Counted from the stretch's first letter, positions 49,986 to 59,368 are shown. The stretch is DNA of 64,000 nucleotides from Teichococcus aestuarii (GCF_003116135.1 NZ_PDOA01000003.1:310001-374000); one strand, 5' to 3'. The notes: generated by a model from the letters alone, not told the origin. Made by a program: numbers and translations.

Positions 49986-51359
49986 ATGGCGGCGGTGAGC
50001 CTGCCCCCGGGCGGCGCGCTGCGCGCCCTCCTGCTGCTGGCGCCGCTCGCCCTGCTGGCCCCGGCCTTCCTGGCCTGGGGTGCCGAGAACCCCACGGCGC
50101 GCAGCGTGCAGGAGGCGGAGCGCGCCGCCGAGGCCGCCCGCGCCGCCGCGCAGGCCGCCGCCGAGGCCGCCCGCACGGCCGCCGAGGCGGAGGCCGCCCT
50201 GGCCCGCCAGCGCGCCGAGGCCGGCCGCCGCGCCGTGGCCGCCGACGAGGCGGCCGACGCCGCCGAGGCCGCCGCGCGCGAGGCGGCGGTGGTGCGCGAC
50301 AACGCGCTGGTCGACCTGCAGCGGCGGGCGGAGGCGATGGCGCCGCTGCTGCCGCTGATGCGCCGGCTCGGCCAGTGGCCGGCCGAGACCCTGCTCGCCG
50401 TGCCGGTGGACCCCGAGACGGCGCTGCGCGGCGCGCTGGTGCTGCGCGGGCTGACGCGCCACCTCTCGGCCGAGGCGGCGGCGCTGCGCGAGGCGCAGGC
50501 CGTGGCCGCCGCCGCCACCGAGCGGGCCGAGGCCGAGGCGCGTCGCCTGGCCGCCGCCCGCGCCGAGCGCCACGCCGCCGCCGCCGCCGTGGAGGCGGCG
50601 CTGGCGGCGGCCCGCACGCAGCGCAGCGCGGCCGAGGCGGAGCAGGCCGAGGCGGCGCGCGAGGCCGCCGCCACCGCCGCCCGCGCCGGCGACCTGCGCG
50701 GCATGCTGGAGCGGCTGGAGCGCGCCCGCGCCCAGGCGGAGGCCGAGGCCCGTGCCCGCGCCGAGCGGGAGCGCGAGGCCGCCGAGCGCGCCGCCCGGCT
50801 GCGCGCGGAGCGCGAGGCGGCGGCGCTGGAGGCCCGCCGCCAGGCGACGCGCGATGCCGAGCAGCGCGCGGCCCTGGCGCGCGAGCAGGCCGCGCTGGAA
50901 CGGCAGGAGCAGGAGCGGCGGGAGGGGGCCCGGCGGCAGCAGGCCTCGCGCACGCCGGCCACGCCGGCGCCGCGCGCGCAGGGCGGCCGCGCCCAGCCGG
51001 TGGCCGGCACCCTGGCGCGCGATTTCGGCGACAGCGGCGCCGGCGGCCCGGCCCGCGGCCTGACCTATGCCGCGCCGCCCGGCGCGCGGGTGGTCAGCCC
51101 CTGCGGCGGCAGCATCGCCTTCGCCGGGCCTTTCCGCTCCTATGGGCAGTTGTTGATTGTCGATTGCGGGGGCGGCTACCATTTCGTGCTGGCGGGGCTG
51201 GAGCGGCTGGATGCCGAGATCGGCGCCCGCGTCCTGGCCGGCGAGCCGGTCGGCCAGCTCGGCGGCGGCGAGGAGAATGGCCGCGCCTCGCTCTATGTCG
51301 AGCTGCGGCGCAACAGCCAGCCGGTGGACCCGAAGGCGTGGTTCCGTGGCCGTGGCTAG
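49986..51359 (+). CDS. envC: EnvC-like murein hydrolase activator
   Basis: A 457-residue periplasmic protein. An N-terminal signal or TM (about 12-32) is followed by a very long Ala/Arg/Glu-rich coiled coil (about 38-340) and a C-terminal LytM domain (ARDFGDSGAGGPARGLTYAAPPGARVVSPCGGSIAFAGPFRSYGQLLIVDCGGGYHFVLAGLERLD...). The zinc-ligand His residues of active M23 enzymes are not complete, as in EnvC, which activates amidases instead of cutting itself. It sits 31 bases after gpmI, a conserved alphaproteobacterial order. Confidence 0.9.
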   Translation: MAAVSLPPGGALRALLLLAPLALLAPAFLAWGAENPTARSVQEAERAAEAARAAAQAAAEAARTAAEAEAALARQRAEAGRRAVAADEAADAAEAAAREAAVVRDNALVDLQRRAEAMAPLLPLMRRLGQWPAETLLAVPVDPETALRGALVLRGLTRHLSAEAAALREAQAVAAAATERAEAEARRLAAARAERHAAAAAVEAALAAARTQRSAAEAEQAEAAREAAATAARAGDLRGMLERLERARAQAEAEARARAEREREAAERAARLRAEREAAALEARRQATRDAEQRAALAREQAALERQEQERREGARRQQASRTPATPAPRAQGGRAQPVAGTLARDFGDSGAGGPARGLTYAAPPGARVVSPCGGSIAFAGPFRSYGQLLIVDCGGGYHFVLAGLERLDAEIGARVLAGEPVGQLGGGEENGRASLYVELRRNSQPVDPKAWFRGRG

Positions 51360-51476
51360 CCGGCGCCAGGGGTCAATTGTCCAGAAAGGTTTCAGTTTGC
51401 CCCTTGCACAGGAATTCGCTCTAGGGTGTCTCGCAGGGCCGTGGAACTCGCCACGGCGAAAGGATCGTTGACCGGC

Positions 51477-52874
51477 ATGAGGGGTCGCCGCATGAAGCCT
51501 GGAATGCGCATGGTCGGGGTGGTGGCGGCGGCGTTCACCGCCGGCGCCGTGCTGGGGCCGGTGGTGGCGCCGCCCGTGATGTCCGCCTTCGCCCAGGAGG
51601 CCGGCAACCGCGCCGAGACCTATCGCCTGCTGAACCTGTTCGGCGACGTGTTCGAGCGCGTCCGCGCCGAATATGTCGAGCCGGTGAAGGACCGCGAGGT
51701 CATCGAGGCGGCCATCAACGGCATGCTGCAGGGGCTCGACCCGCACAGCAGCTACATGAACGCCCGCTCCTTCCGCGACATGCAGGTGCAGACCCGCGGC
51801 GAGTTCGGCGGCCTCGGCATCGAGGTCAGCCAGGAAGGCGGCTATGTGAAGGTGATCAGCCCGATCGACGACACGCCGGCGGCCAAGGCGGGCGTCAAGC
51901 CGGGCGATCTCATCACCCATCTCAACGGCGAATCCGTGCAGGGCCTGACGCTGCAGGAATCGGTCGAGAAGATGCGCGGCGAGCGCGGCAGCAGCATCAA
52001 GCTGACCATCCGCCGCCCCGGCACCGAGACGCCGATCGAGCTTTCCCTGACCCGCGACGTGATCCGCCCGCAGGTGGCGCGCTTCCGGCTGGAAGGCAAC
52101 GACATCGGCTATGTCCGTCTCTCCTCCTTCAACGAGCAGACGGAGAGCGCCCTGCGCCGCGCCGTGAGCACGATGCGCTCACAGGCGGGCGGCAACCTCA
52201 AGGGGCTGATCCTCGACCTGCGCAACAACCCGGGCGGGCTGCTGGACCAGGCGGTGCAGGTCTCGGACGACTTCCTGGAGCAGGGCGAGATCGTCTCCAC
52301 CCGCGCCCGCCGCCCGGACGACGCGCAGCGCTGGAACGCCAAGCCCGGCGACATCACCGAGGGGCTGCGGGTGGTGGTGCTGGTCAATGGCGGCTCCGCC
52401 TCGGCCAGCGAGATCGTCGCCGGCGCCCTGCAGGACCACCGCCGCGGCGTGGTGCTCGGCACCAAGTCCTTCGGCAAGGGCAGCGTGCAGACCGTCATGC
52501 CGATCCCCGGCAACGGCGCCATCCGCCTGACCACGGCGCGCTACTACACCCCCTCCGGCCGCTCCATCCAGGCGCTGGGCATCAGCCCGGATGTCGAGGT
52601 GCTGGCGACCCGCGAGGAAGGCAACGCCCCGCTGCGCGACCGCGAGGCCGATCTGCGCCGCGCGCTGCGCAACGACAACGCCACGCACGAGAGCGCGCCG
52701 CTGCCGCCGCTGAACCTGCCGGCCGGGGTGCTGGACAAGGTGCAGCGCATGCCGCCCGAGGGCGCGCCGGCCTTCGACCCGACCAAGCCGGAGACCGACT
52801 TCCAGCTGCAGCAGGCCGTGTCGCTGCTGCGCGCCTGGTCTGCGGCCGAGCCGCAGCGCCGCGCCGCGCGCTGA
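51477..52874 (+). CDS. ctpA: C-terminal processing protease (S41 family)
   Basis: A periplasmic S41 protease of about 465 residues. A signal/anchor (about 10-38) is followed by an N-terminal helical region, a PDZ domain (GGLGIEVSQEGGYVKVISPIDDTPAAKAGVKPGDLI) and the protease core with the catalytic Ser in NGGSASASEIVAGAL and Lys in GTKSFGKGSVQT. CtpA trims envelope and peptidoglycan-related proteins. Starts at ATG 51477 and 51492 are both possible; GAGGGG before the latter is well spaced. Confidence 0.93.
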   Translation: MRGRRMKPGMRMVGVVAAAFTAGAVLGPVVAPPVMSAFAQEAGNRAETYRLLNLFGDVFERVRAEYVEPVKDREVIEAAINGMLQGLDPHSSYMNARSFRDMQVQTRGEFGGLGIEVSQEGGYVKVISPIDDTPAAKAGVKPGDLITHLNGESVQGLTLQESVEKMRGERGSSIKLTIRRPGTETPIELSLTRDVIRPQVARFRLEGNDIGYVRLSSFNEQTESALRRAVSTMRSQAGGNLKGLILDLRNNPGGLLDQAVQVSDDFLEQGEIVSTRARRPDDAQRWNAKPGDITEGLRVVVLVNGGSASASEIVAGALQDHRRGVVLGTKSFGKGSVQTVMPIPGNGAIRLTTARYYTPSGRSIQALGISPDVEVLATREEGNAPLRDREADLRRALRNDNATHESAPLPPLNLPAGVLDKVQRMPPEGAPAFDPTKPETDFQLQQAVSLLRAWSAAEPQRRAAR

Positions 52875-52908
52875 ACGCCGCGCGCCCGCGGGGTAAGATG
52901 AGCGGGGG

Positions 52909-54243
52909 ATGAGCGGCATGGACGCTCGGGCCGCCTGGCGGGCGCTGGGGGTGTTCTGGGCCGTGGTCCTGGCCGGCGGCATCGGGACGGTGGGGGTGCT
53001 CCACTGGCTCGGCGCGCCGGAAGGGCCCGCCCGGCTCGCCTCGCCGCAGCCTGCGCCCCGCGCTGCCGCGCCGGCGGCGCGGGCGGCCGGTTCCCCTGCG
53101 GCCCCTTCCCCTGAGGCCGGTTCCCCCAGGGCCGTTTCCCCTGCGGCCGGTTCCCTTGCAGCCGGGCCGGACGCGGCCCCGCTGCCGGCCGCCGCGGCGC
53201 GGGCCGGCGCCCCCTCCCCCGCATCGCCGGGACGTGAGGAACTGGCCGCCGCCCTGCCCCTCCCCGCGCCGCCGCTGCCCGAGCCTCCCCTGGCCGGCAC
53301 GCCGCTTCCGGCGCCACAGGGCGGCGTGCTCGCCGCGCCGCTGCCGCCCCCCGCCGCCCTGCCCGAGCCGGCGCCGCCGCCCGAGGCGCCGCCCCCGCCG
53401 CCCCTGCCCGAGCCCGGGCTGGCGGGGCGCGGCGGCCCCGTCATCGCCGCGCCCCGCCCCGCCTTGCTGGAGGAGAGCCCGCACGGCCCGCTGCCGCGCA
53501 TCGGCCCGGGTGGCGCCGAACCCCGCACCGCCTATGCCCGCCCCTTCGACGCAGCGGATGCCAGGCCGCGCATCGCCCTGGTGATCGGCGGCTTCGGCGG
53601 CGCGGGGCTGCGCGCCGAGGAGGCGCTGCGCCGCCTGCCGCCCGCCGCCACCCTCGCCATCAGCCCCCTGGCGCTGCGCCCGGACCTGCTGCTGGAGCCG
53701 GCGCGGCGGCGCGGCATGGAGGTGGTGCTGGCGCTGCCGCTGGAATCGCCCGGCGACCTGCCGGCCGGGCACCTGCTGCGCGCCAGCCTGCCGCCGGGCG
53801 AGAATTTGGAGCGGCTGCACCGCGCCATGGGCCGCTTCGCCGGCTATGCCGGCGTCGTCGGCGCGCTGGGCGCGCAGCGCGGGGAGCGCTTCCTGGCCAG
53901 CCCCGAGGCGCTGGCCGTGGTGCAGGAGGAGGTGCGCGCGCGCGGGCTCTATTATGTGGACCCCCGCCCCGGCGCCACCGCCCTGGCTTGGCACGCCGCC
54001 GCCGACCTGCTGCTGGACGAGTTGCCGACCCGTGGCGAGGTGGAGCACCGCCTGTCCCAGCTGGAGAGCCTGGCGCAGCGGCACGGGCGGGCGGTCGGCC
54101 TGGCCGCCGAGCCGACGCCGCTGCTGGTGGACCGCATCGCCGCCTGGGCGGCCGGGCTGGAGGCGCGCGGCCTGGTGCTGGCGCCCGCCAGTGCCGTGCT
54201 GCACGCGCCCGACAACACGCCGATCCCTTCCGCTTCCCGCTAG
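52909..54243 (+). CDS. Divergent polysaccharide deacetylase family protein with degenerate metal site
   Basis: A 444-residue exported protein. A TM/signal (about 10-32) is followed by a very long Pro/Ala-rich linker (about 40-195, with PAAGSP-like repeats), then a DUF610-type NodB-fold domain (about 210-440): RIALVIGGFGGAG, LALPLESPGDLPAGHLL, YAGVVGALGAQRGERFL, LYYVDPRPGATALAW. Typical relatives have an IAIVIDDLG start and a His-bearing GNHMGS segment; here these read VIGGFG and GALGAQ. The metal ligands therefore appear lost and catalysis is doubtful. Confidence 0.85.
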   Translation: MSGMDARAAWRALGVFWAVVLAGGIGTVGVLHWLGAPEGPARLASPQPAPRAAAPAARAAGSPAAPSPEAGSPRAVSPAAGSLAAGPDAAPLPAAAARAGAPSPASPGREELAAALPLPAPPLPEPPLAGTPLPAPQGGVLAAPLPPPAALPEPAPPPEAPPPPPLPEPGLAGRGGPVIAAPRPALLEESPHGPLPRIGPGGAEPRTAYARPFDAADARPRIALVIGGFGGAGLRAEEALRRLPPAATLAISPLALRPDLLLEPARRRGMEVVLALPLESPGDLPAGHLLRASLPPGENLERLHRAMGRFAGYAGVVGALGAQRGERFLASPEALAVVQEEVRARGLYYVDPRPGATALAWHAAADLLLDELPTRGEVEHRLSQLESLAQRHGRAVGLAAEPTPLLVDRIAAWAAGLEARGLVLAPASAVLHAPDNTPIPSASR

Positions 54244-54256
54244 AGACCGATCCGCC

Positions 54257-54727
54257 ATGGCCGAGCTGCCCTACCGCCGCAATGTCGGCGCCGCCCTGTT
54301 CAACCATGCCGGCCAGGTGCTGATCGCCCGGCGCGCCGACGTGGCGCAGGATGCCTGGCAGCTTCCCCAGGGCGGGCTGGACGAGGGAGAGGAGCCGCGG
54401 GACGCCGTGCTGCGGGAGCTGGCCGAAGAGATCGGCACCGCGCGGGCCGAGATCATCGGCGAGGTGCCCGAATGGCTGCGCTATGACCTGCCGGCGGAGC
54501 TGGTGGGCAAGGCGCTGGGCGGCCGCTACCGGGGCCAGATGCAGAAATGGTTCGCCCTGCGCTTCCTGGGGCGGGACGAGGAGATCCGCCTCGACCTCGA
54601 CCCGCATCCCGAGTTCAACGCCTGGCGGTGGGAGGCGCTGGCGGCGCTGCCGGCGCTGGTGGTGCCGTTCCGGCGGCCGGTCTATGAGCGGCTGGTCCGG
54701 GAATTCTCGCATCTCGCGGGGCTGTGA
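54257..54727 (+). CDS. rppH: RNA pyrophosphohydrolase (Nudix)
   Basis: Removes pyrophosphate from mRNA 5' ends and so triggers decay. The 156-residue protein has an intact Nudix box: Gly39-x5-Glu45-x7-Arg53-Glu54-Leu-x-Glu57-Glu58-x-Gly60, preceded by WQLPQGG. The C-terminal RGQMQKWFALRFLG and FNAWRWE blocks are specific for RppH. It starts 13 bases after the deacetylase-like gene and closes this run of genes. Confidence 0.95.
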   Translation: MAELPYRRNVGAALFNHAGQVLIARRADVAQDAWQLPQGGLDEGEEPRDAVLRELAEEIGTARAEIIGEVPEWLRYDLPAELVGKALGGRYRGQMQKWFALRFLGRDEEIRLDLDPHPEFNAWRWEALAALPALVVPFRRPVYERLVREFSHLAGL

Positions 54728-54774
54728 CACCACCGGCCCGGCAACATTAGGCGCCCGGTAAGGAAACCGGCTGT

Positions 54775-54799
54775 CCACTGCCGCTGGAAACGGCAGTGG
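54775..54799 (+). promoter_or_regulatory. Leader hairpin directly before the chemoreceptor start
   Basis: Perfect 9-bp arms CCACTGCCG and CGGCAGTGG around loop CTGGAAA, ending 5 bases before ATG 54805. The 3' arm contains the alternative GTG start (54796) and any Shine-Dalgarno-like GTGGG, so the fold could hide the start site. It may equally end the rppH transcript. Confidence 0.5.
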
Positions 54800-54804
54800 G
54801 CGTC

Positions 54805-56484
54805 ATGGCAAATTTCCTCAACCGGTTGAGCATCCGCGGCAAGGTGCTGCTCTCCTTCGGCGTGCTGCTGATGTTCTTCATCGGCAACGGGCTCTACGGC
54901 GCGGCCCAGCTCCGCACCATCAACCATGACATGATCGAGATGCGGGACAACTGGATGCCCTCGGTGCGGGCCCTGGGCGAACTGCAATACGGCCTGGCGC
55001 GGGAGCGCATCCGCCTCTCCCGCCTGCTCGCCACCCGGGATGCGCGCGAGCGGCCGCAGGTGCAGGCCGAGTTCGACTCCATGGTGCGGGAGGTGCGGCG
55101 GCAGATCGACGCCTATCCGCCGATGATCTCGGGCCCGCAGGAACGGGCGCTGTATGACCGCTTCCTGACCGAGTACCGCGCCTACAACGCGATCAACGAC
55201 GATCTCCTGCGGAAGGACGAGGCCGCGGCGCAAAGCTTGTTCAACAACGAATCCGCCCGCGCCATCCGCGTCGCCTTCGGCACGCTGGACGAGATGCTGA
55301 AGCTCAACCGCGCCGGCTTCATGGCCGCCAGCACCATGGCCGAGGAAGCCTATGGCATGGCCATGACGGGCATCTTCACCACCGCCACGCTGGCGCTGCT
55401 GGCCGGCCTCGGCATGGCGCTGTGGATGGACCGCAACCTGGGCCGGGCGGTGGTGCGGCTCTCCGGCGCGCTGCGCAAGGTGGCGCGGCGGGACTACGAT
55501 TTCACGCTGGCCGAGCGCGACCGCCAGGACGAGATCGGCGAGATGGCGAAGGCTCTGGAGGAATGCCGCCGCGGCCTGCGCGAGGCCGACGCGCTGGCCG
55601 CCGCGCAGGAGGCGGAGCGGCAGGCGAAGGAACAGCGCGCCACCCAGCTCACGGCGCTGATGGCGCGGTTCGAGGGCAAGGTGGGCGACATGGTGGATAT
55701 GCTCGCCGCCGCCTCGACCCAGCTGGAAGCCACCGCGCAATCCATGGCCGGCACCGCCAGCGAGACGGGCCAGCAGGTGGAGCGCGTGCTCTCCTCCTCG
55801 CAGGAGGCCGGCCAGGGGGTGCAGACCGTCGCCTCCGCCACCGAGGAGCTGACCGCCTCGATCGGCGAGATCAGCCGCCAGGTGGCGCAGGCCACCGCCG
55901 TGACGGCGCGGGCGGTGAGCGACGCGCAGCGCACCGACGACACGGTGCGCGCCCTGGCCGAGAGCGCGGCGCGCATCGGCGAGGTGGTGGGGCTGATCAA
56001 CACCATCGCCGGGCAGACCAACCTGCTGGCGCTGAACGCGACCATCGAGGCGGCGCGGGCGGGAGAAGCCGGCAAGGGCTTCGCCGTGGTGGCCAGCGAG
56101 GTGAAGAACCTGGCGAGCCAGACCGCCAGGGCCACGGATGAGATCCGCAGTCAGATCACGCAGATCCAGAGCGCCACGCAGCAGGCTGTGGTCGATATCC
56201 AGGCGATCACCGGCACGATCGGCTCGATCAGCGACATCACCTCCACCATCGCCGCCGCCATCGACGAACAGGGGCTGGCGACGCGCGAGATCGCCAGCAG
56301 CGTCACCCGCACCGCGCAGGCCACGGACAGCGTCAGCGGCAGCATCGCCGAGGTGAATCAGGGCGCCGAGATGACCGGCGCCTCGGCCCGCCAGGTGCTG
56401 CAGGCCTCGGGCGAGCTGTCCCGCCAGTCGGAGCGGCTCCGGTCCGAGGTGGGGCAGTTCATCACCCAGGTGCGCGCCGCCTGA
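54805..56484 (+). CDS. Methyl-accepting chemotaxis protein
   Basis: A 559-residue transmembrane chemoreceptor. TM1 (about 12-32), a periplasmic four-helix-bundle ligand domain (about 35-185, 4HB_MCP type: [40 protein letters not shown]), TM2 (about 186-208), HAMP (about 210-265), and the cytoplasmic signalling hairpin with the conserved tip [45 protein letters not shown] 54805 is preferred; GTG 54796 is within the leader hairpin. No other che genes are present. Confidence 0.94.
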   Translation: MANFLNRLSIRGKVLLSFGVLLMFFIGNGLYGAAQLRTINHDMIEMRDNWMPSVRALGELQYGLARERIRLSRLLATRDARERPQVQAEFDSMVREVRRQIDAYPPMISGPQERALYDRFLTEYRAYNAINDDLLRKDEAAAQSLFNNESARAIRVAFGTLDEMLKLNRAGFMAASTMAEEAYGMAMTGIFTTATLALLAGLGMALWMDRNLGRAVVRLSGALRKVARRDYDFTLAERDRQDEIGEMAKALEECRRGLREADALAAAQEAERQAKEQRATQLTALMARFEGKVGDMVDMLAAASTQLEATAQSMAGTASETGQQVERVLSSSQEAGQGVQTVASATEELTASIGEISRQVAQATAVTARAVSDAQRTDDTVRALAESAARIGEVVGLINTIAGQTNLLALNATIEAARAGEAGKGFAVVASEVKNLASQTARATDEIRSQITQIQSATQQAVVDIQAITGTIGSISDITSTIAAAIDEQGLATREIASSVTRTAQATDSVSGSIAEVNQGAEMTGASARQVLQASGELSRQSERLRSEVGQFITQVRAA

Positions 56485-56488
56485 GCAT

Positions 56489-56518
56489 CGGCGCAGGCGG
56501 CCGCGGCTGCCTGCGCCG
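56489..56518. terminator. Hairpin between convergent chemoreceptor and pmbA genes
   Basis: Perfect 10-bp arms CGGCGCAGGC/GCCTGCGCCG with a 10-nt loop, in the 39-base gap between convergent stops. It is probably bidirectional. Confidence 0.65.
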
Positions 56519-56523
56519 GCGGC

Positions 56524-57849
56524 TCAGCTGCCGGCGATGGTCAGCCCATCGACGCGCAGGGTCGGAGCATCGGTGCCGCGGCGGAAGCGCAGGTCGCCGG
56601 CGGCCCGCATGTTGAGGAACATGTCCTTCAGATTGCCGGCCACCGTGATGCCGCTCACCGCCTCGGCCAGCTGGCCGTCGCGGATCACGAAGCCGGCGGC
56701 GCCGCGGCTGTAGTCGCCCGTCACGCCGTTCACGCCGGAGCCGATCATCTCCGTGACGTAAAGGCCCTCGCCGATATCGGCCATCAGCGCCTCCGGCGTG
56801 CCGCTGCCGCCTTCCAGCCACAGGTTGGTGGTGGCGGGCGCCGGGGGGCTGGAGATGCCACGGCTGGCATGGCCGGTGGAACGCAGGCCGAGCTGCCGCG
56901 CGCTGCGCCAGTCCAGCACCCAGGAGCGCAGCACGCCATCCTCCACCAGCGCCAGCGGCGCGCCGGGCATCCCCTCGCCGTCGAAGGGGCGGGAGCGCAG
57001 GCCGCGGGGGCGCAGCGGGTCGTCGCGCAGGCTGAGGCCGGGGCTCAGCACCGCCTGGCCCATGCGGTCGCGCAGGAAGGAGGTGCCGCGCGCCACCGCC
57101 GCCCCATTCAGCGCCGCCGCCAGATGCCCGGCGAGTGAGCCGGCCACGCGCGGGTCATAGACCACGGGGCGGCGGCCGGTCTTCATGCGGATGGGGTTCA
57201 GGCGGCGCACGGCGCGCTCGGCCGCGGCGCGGCCCAGGGCGGCGGGGTCCTCCAGGTCGGCGAGATGGACGGCGCTGCTGTAGTCGTAGTCGCGCTCCAT
57301 GCCGGTGCCCTGGCCGGCCACCGCCGTCACCGAGATGGAATGGCCGCTGCGCCCATATTCGCCCGCGAAGCCGGCGGAGCTGAACAGCGCCACCTCGGTG
57401 CGGGCGAAGCCGGCCTCGGCACCCTCGCTGTTGGTGACGCCGGGCACCGCCAGCGCCGCGTCCTCCGCCAGGGCGGCGCGGGCGATCAGCGCCTCGGCAT
57501 CCGGCTCGGCGCTGTCGTTCAGCGCCAGGTCCAGCGCCGGCACCGAGTGCGGCTCGCCGAGGCCGGAGAAGCGGTCCGGTGGCACGGCGCGGGCCATGGC
57601 AACGGCGCGCTCGGCCAGCGCCTGGAAGCCGCGCGGCTCGGCATCGGTGGCGGAGACGATGGCCTGCCGCTGGCCGACCAGCACGCGCAGCCCGAGATCC
57701 AGCCCCTCGGAGCGCTCCAGATGCTCCAGCTTGCCCAGGCGCCGGTGCACCGAGAGCGCGGTGCCCACGATCATCAGCGCATCCGCCGCATCCGCCCCCG
57801 CCGCGCGGGCGGCGGCGACGAGGGATTCCAGGTGCTCCAGCCGGTTCAT
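56524..57849 (-). CDS. pmbA: TldD/PmbA family metalloprotease subunit
   Basis: A 441-residue PmbA (TldE)-type protein. Its partner TldD supplies the catalytic zinc; together they cleave peptides such as microcin precursors and antitoxins. Diagnostic stretches are AIVSATDAEPRGFQALAERAVAMARAVPPD, the NSEGAEAGFARTEVALFSSAGFAGEYGRSG block and GIGEGLYVTEMIGSGVNGVTGDYSRGAAGFVI-like C-terminus. It lacks the TldD HExxxH zinc motif, as expected for PmbA. It starts inside the stop of the M16 peptidase gene (ATGA). No tldD in the window. Confidence 0.92.
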   Translation of the reverse strand: MNRLEHLESLVAAARAAGADAADALMIVGTALSVHRRLGKLEHLERSEGLDLGLRVLVGQRQAIVSATDAEPRGFQALAERAVAMARAVPPDRFSGLGEPHSVPALDLALNDSAEPDAEALIARAALAEDAALAVPGVTNSEGAEAGFARTEVALFSSAGFAGEYGRSGHSISVTAVAGQGTGMERDYDYSSAVHLADLEDPAALGRAAAERAVRRLNPIRMKTGRRPVVYDPRVAGSLAGHLAAALNGAAVARGTSFLRDRMGQAVLSPGLSLRDDPLRPRGLRSRPFDGEGMPGAPLALVEDGVLRSWVLDWRSARQLGLRSTGHASRGISSPPAPATTNLWLEGGSGTPEALMADIGEGLYVTEMIGSGVNGVTGDYSRGAAGFVIRDGQLAEAVSGITVAGNLKDMFLNMRAAGDLRFRRGTDAPTLRVDGLTIAGS

Positions 57850-59111
57850 GCGGCGAGCTTCTCCACGATGGCGGGCAGGCCCGGCACCTTGCCGGCGGGG
57901 CCGAGGGCGGCCAGCGTCGGGCGTGAGCGGAAGATCATCGCCGCCGCCTGCTGCACCTGCTCCACCGTGACGGCGGCGATCTTCGCCTTGGTCTCCTCGA
58001 CGGGGATGAGGCGGCCATGCACCTGGATCTGCCGCGCCAGCTGCTCGCAGCGGCTGCCGGTGGATTCAAGCGACATCAGCACCGAGGCGCGCAGCTGCGC
58101 CTTGGCGCGGGCCAGCTCCTCCTCCGTCACGTCGTGCTGCACGCGCCGCAGTTCCTCCAGCGCCACCGGCACCAGCTCGGCCGCCTGCGCCTCGCCCGTG
58201 CCGGCGTAGATGGCGAAGAGGCCACCGTCGCGGAAGGGCTGGGCGAAGGAGTAGATGGAATAGACCAGCCCGCGCTTCTCGCGGATCTCCTGGAACAGGC
58301 GGGAGGACATGCCGCCGCCGAGCAGGGTGGAAAGCAGCATGGTGGGGTAGTGCATCGGCGTGGCCACCGCCGGGCCCTCGAAGCCCAGCACCACATGCAC
58401 CTGGTCCAGCTCCCGCTCCTCGCGGAACTCGCCGCCGCCGTAGCGCGCCACCTCCGAGGGGGTGGGGCTGACCACCGGCAGGTCGGCGAAGTGGCGCTCC
58501 ACCAGCCCGACCAGATGCTCGTGCTCCAGCGCGCCGGCGGCGGCCACCACCATGCGGCTGGGGCCGTAGTGGCGGCGCATGTAGCCGGTCAGCACCTCGC
58601 GCCCCATGGCGGCGATGCTCTCCTCGGTGCCGAGCGTCGGGCGGCCCATCGGTTGGTCGGGAAAGGCGGTGGATTGGAAGTGGTCGAAGATGATGTCGTC
58701 CGGCGTGTCGTTCGCCTGGCCGATCTCCTGGAGGATGACGCCGCGCTCGCGCTCCATCTCCTCGGGGATGAAGGTGGAGTGCGTCAGGATGTCGCCGATG
58801 ATGTCGGCGGCGAGCGGCATGTCCTCCTTCAGCACCTTGGCGTAGTAGGCGGTCTGCTCGCGCGCCGTGTAGGCGTTCAGGTGGCCGCCGACATTCTCGA
58901 TCTCGCGCGCGATGGAAGCGGCGTCGCGCTTCTCGGTGCCCTTGAAGGCCATGTGCTCCAGGAAGTGGGAGGCGCCGTTCTCGGCGCCCGTCTCGTCCCG
59001 CGTGCCGGCATGGACATAGGCGCCGATCGACACGGTCTCGACCCGTGGCATGGCCTCGGAGACAATGGTCAGCCCGTTGGCAAGGCGCGTCAGCCGCACC
59101 GCTTCAGTCAT
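57846..59111 (-). CDS. M16 family zinc peptidase (processing-peptidase-like)
   Basis: A 421-residue M16 peptidase. The inverted zinc motif His49-Phe-Leu-Glu52-His53 (HFLEH) with the distal Glu in ILQEIGQANDTPDD is complete, so this is the catalytic type, similar to mitochondrial processing peptidase beta. The C-terminal half shows GGGMSSRLFQEIREKRGLVYSIYSF. ATG 59111 gives the normal start MTEAVRLTRLANGLTIV. It is followed by pmbA with a 4-base overlap, suggesting a peptide-turnover unit. Upstream (59112-59439) see the hairpin and palindrome entries. Confidence 0.94.
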   Translation of the reverse strand: MTEAVRLTRLANGLTIVSEAMPRVETVSIGAYVHAGTRDETGAENGASHFLEHMAFKGTEKRDAASIAREIENVGGHLNAYTAREQTAYYAKVLKEDMPLAADIIGDILTHSTFIPEEMERERGVILQEIGQANDTPDDIIFDHFQSTAFPDQPMGRPTLGTEESIAAMGREVLTGYMRRHYGPSRMVVAAAGALEHEHLVGLVERHFADLPVVSPTPSEVARYGGGEFREERELDQVHVVLGFEGPAVATPMHYPTMLLSTLLGGGMSSRLFQEIREKRGLVYSIYSFAQPFRDGGLFAIYAGTGEAQAAELVPVALEELRRVQHDVTEEELARAKAQLRASVLMSLESTGSRCEQLARQIQVHGRLIPVEETKAKIAAVTVEQVQQAAAMIFRSRPTLAALGPAGKVPGLPAIVEKLAA

Positions 59112-59236
59112 GAGCAAGCATTCCTGTGATCGGCCCGCGCGGAGAGGGGGATGGCGGGCGGAAACCCATTTGATTCCGAATGTAGTGTCGAAATGCGCCG
59201 CGTGCGACCCCGGCCGCCGCCATGCCTGCGCCGCAT

Positions 59237-59282
59237 GCCGGGCAAGGCCCGGCGCTGGTCCTGATGCCGGGCACGGCCCGGC
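59237..59282. repeat. Tandem pair of identical-arm hairpins
   Basis: Two hairpins with arms GCCGGGC/GCCCGGC and 3-nt loops (59237-59253, loop AAG; 59266-59282, loop ACG), repeated at a 29-bp interval with similar flanks. They lie in the 328-base divergent gap 59112-59439 between the M16 peptidase and rlpA genes. They resemble a two-copy REP-like element. The first part of the gap (59112-59200) is AT-richer and may hold the M16 promoter. Confidence 0.6.
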
Positions 59283-59368
59283 ACCGGCCCTGGACACATG
59301 GCCGCGCCTGTTCACGGGGCGGTGTGGCGGCACAACGTCCCGGCCCCTGCTTCGTTAAGGTTCTGTAA

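Noticed and set aside
50100-50950. Repetitive GCC/GAG-rich stretch as a non-coding satellite repeat
   Set aside because: It is the in-frame Ala/Glu/Arg coiled coil of EnvC; codons vary and the frame is continuous with the LytM domain.
47048-51010. A 1,320-codon open frame antisense to gpmI and envC
   Set aside because: The Ala/Arg/Ser repeats are the mirror image of the envC coiled coil; no start signal or domain supports a protein.
52909-53500. Pro/Ala repeats before the deacetylase-like domain as a frameshifted remnant
   Set aside because: The frame is uninterrupted from a normal TM anchor into the folded domain; such linkers are typical of periplasm-spanning proteins in this lineage.
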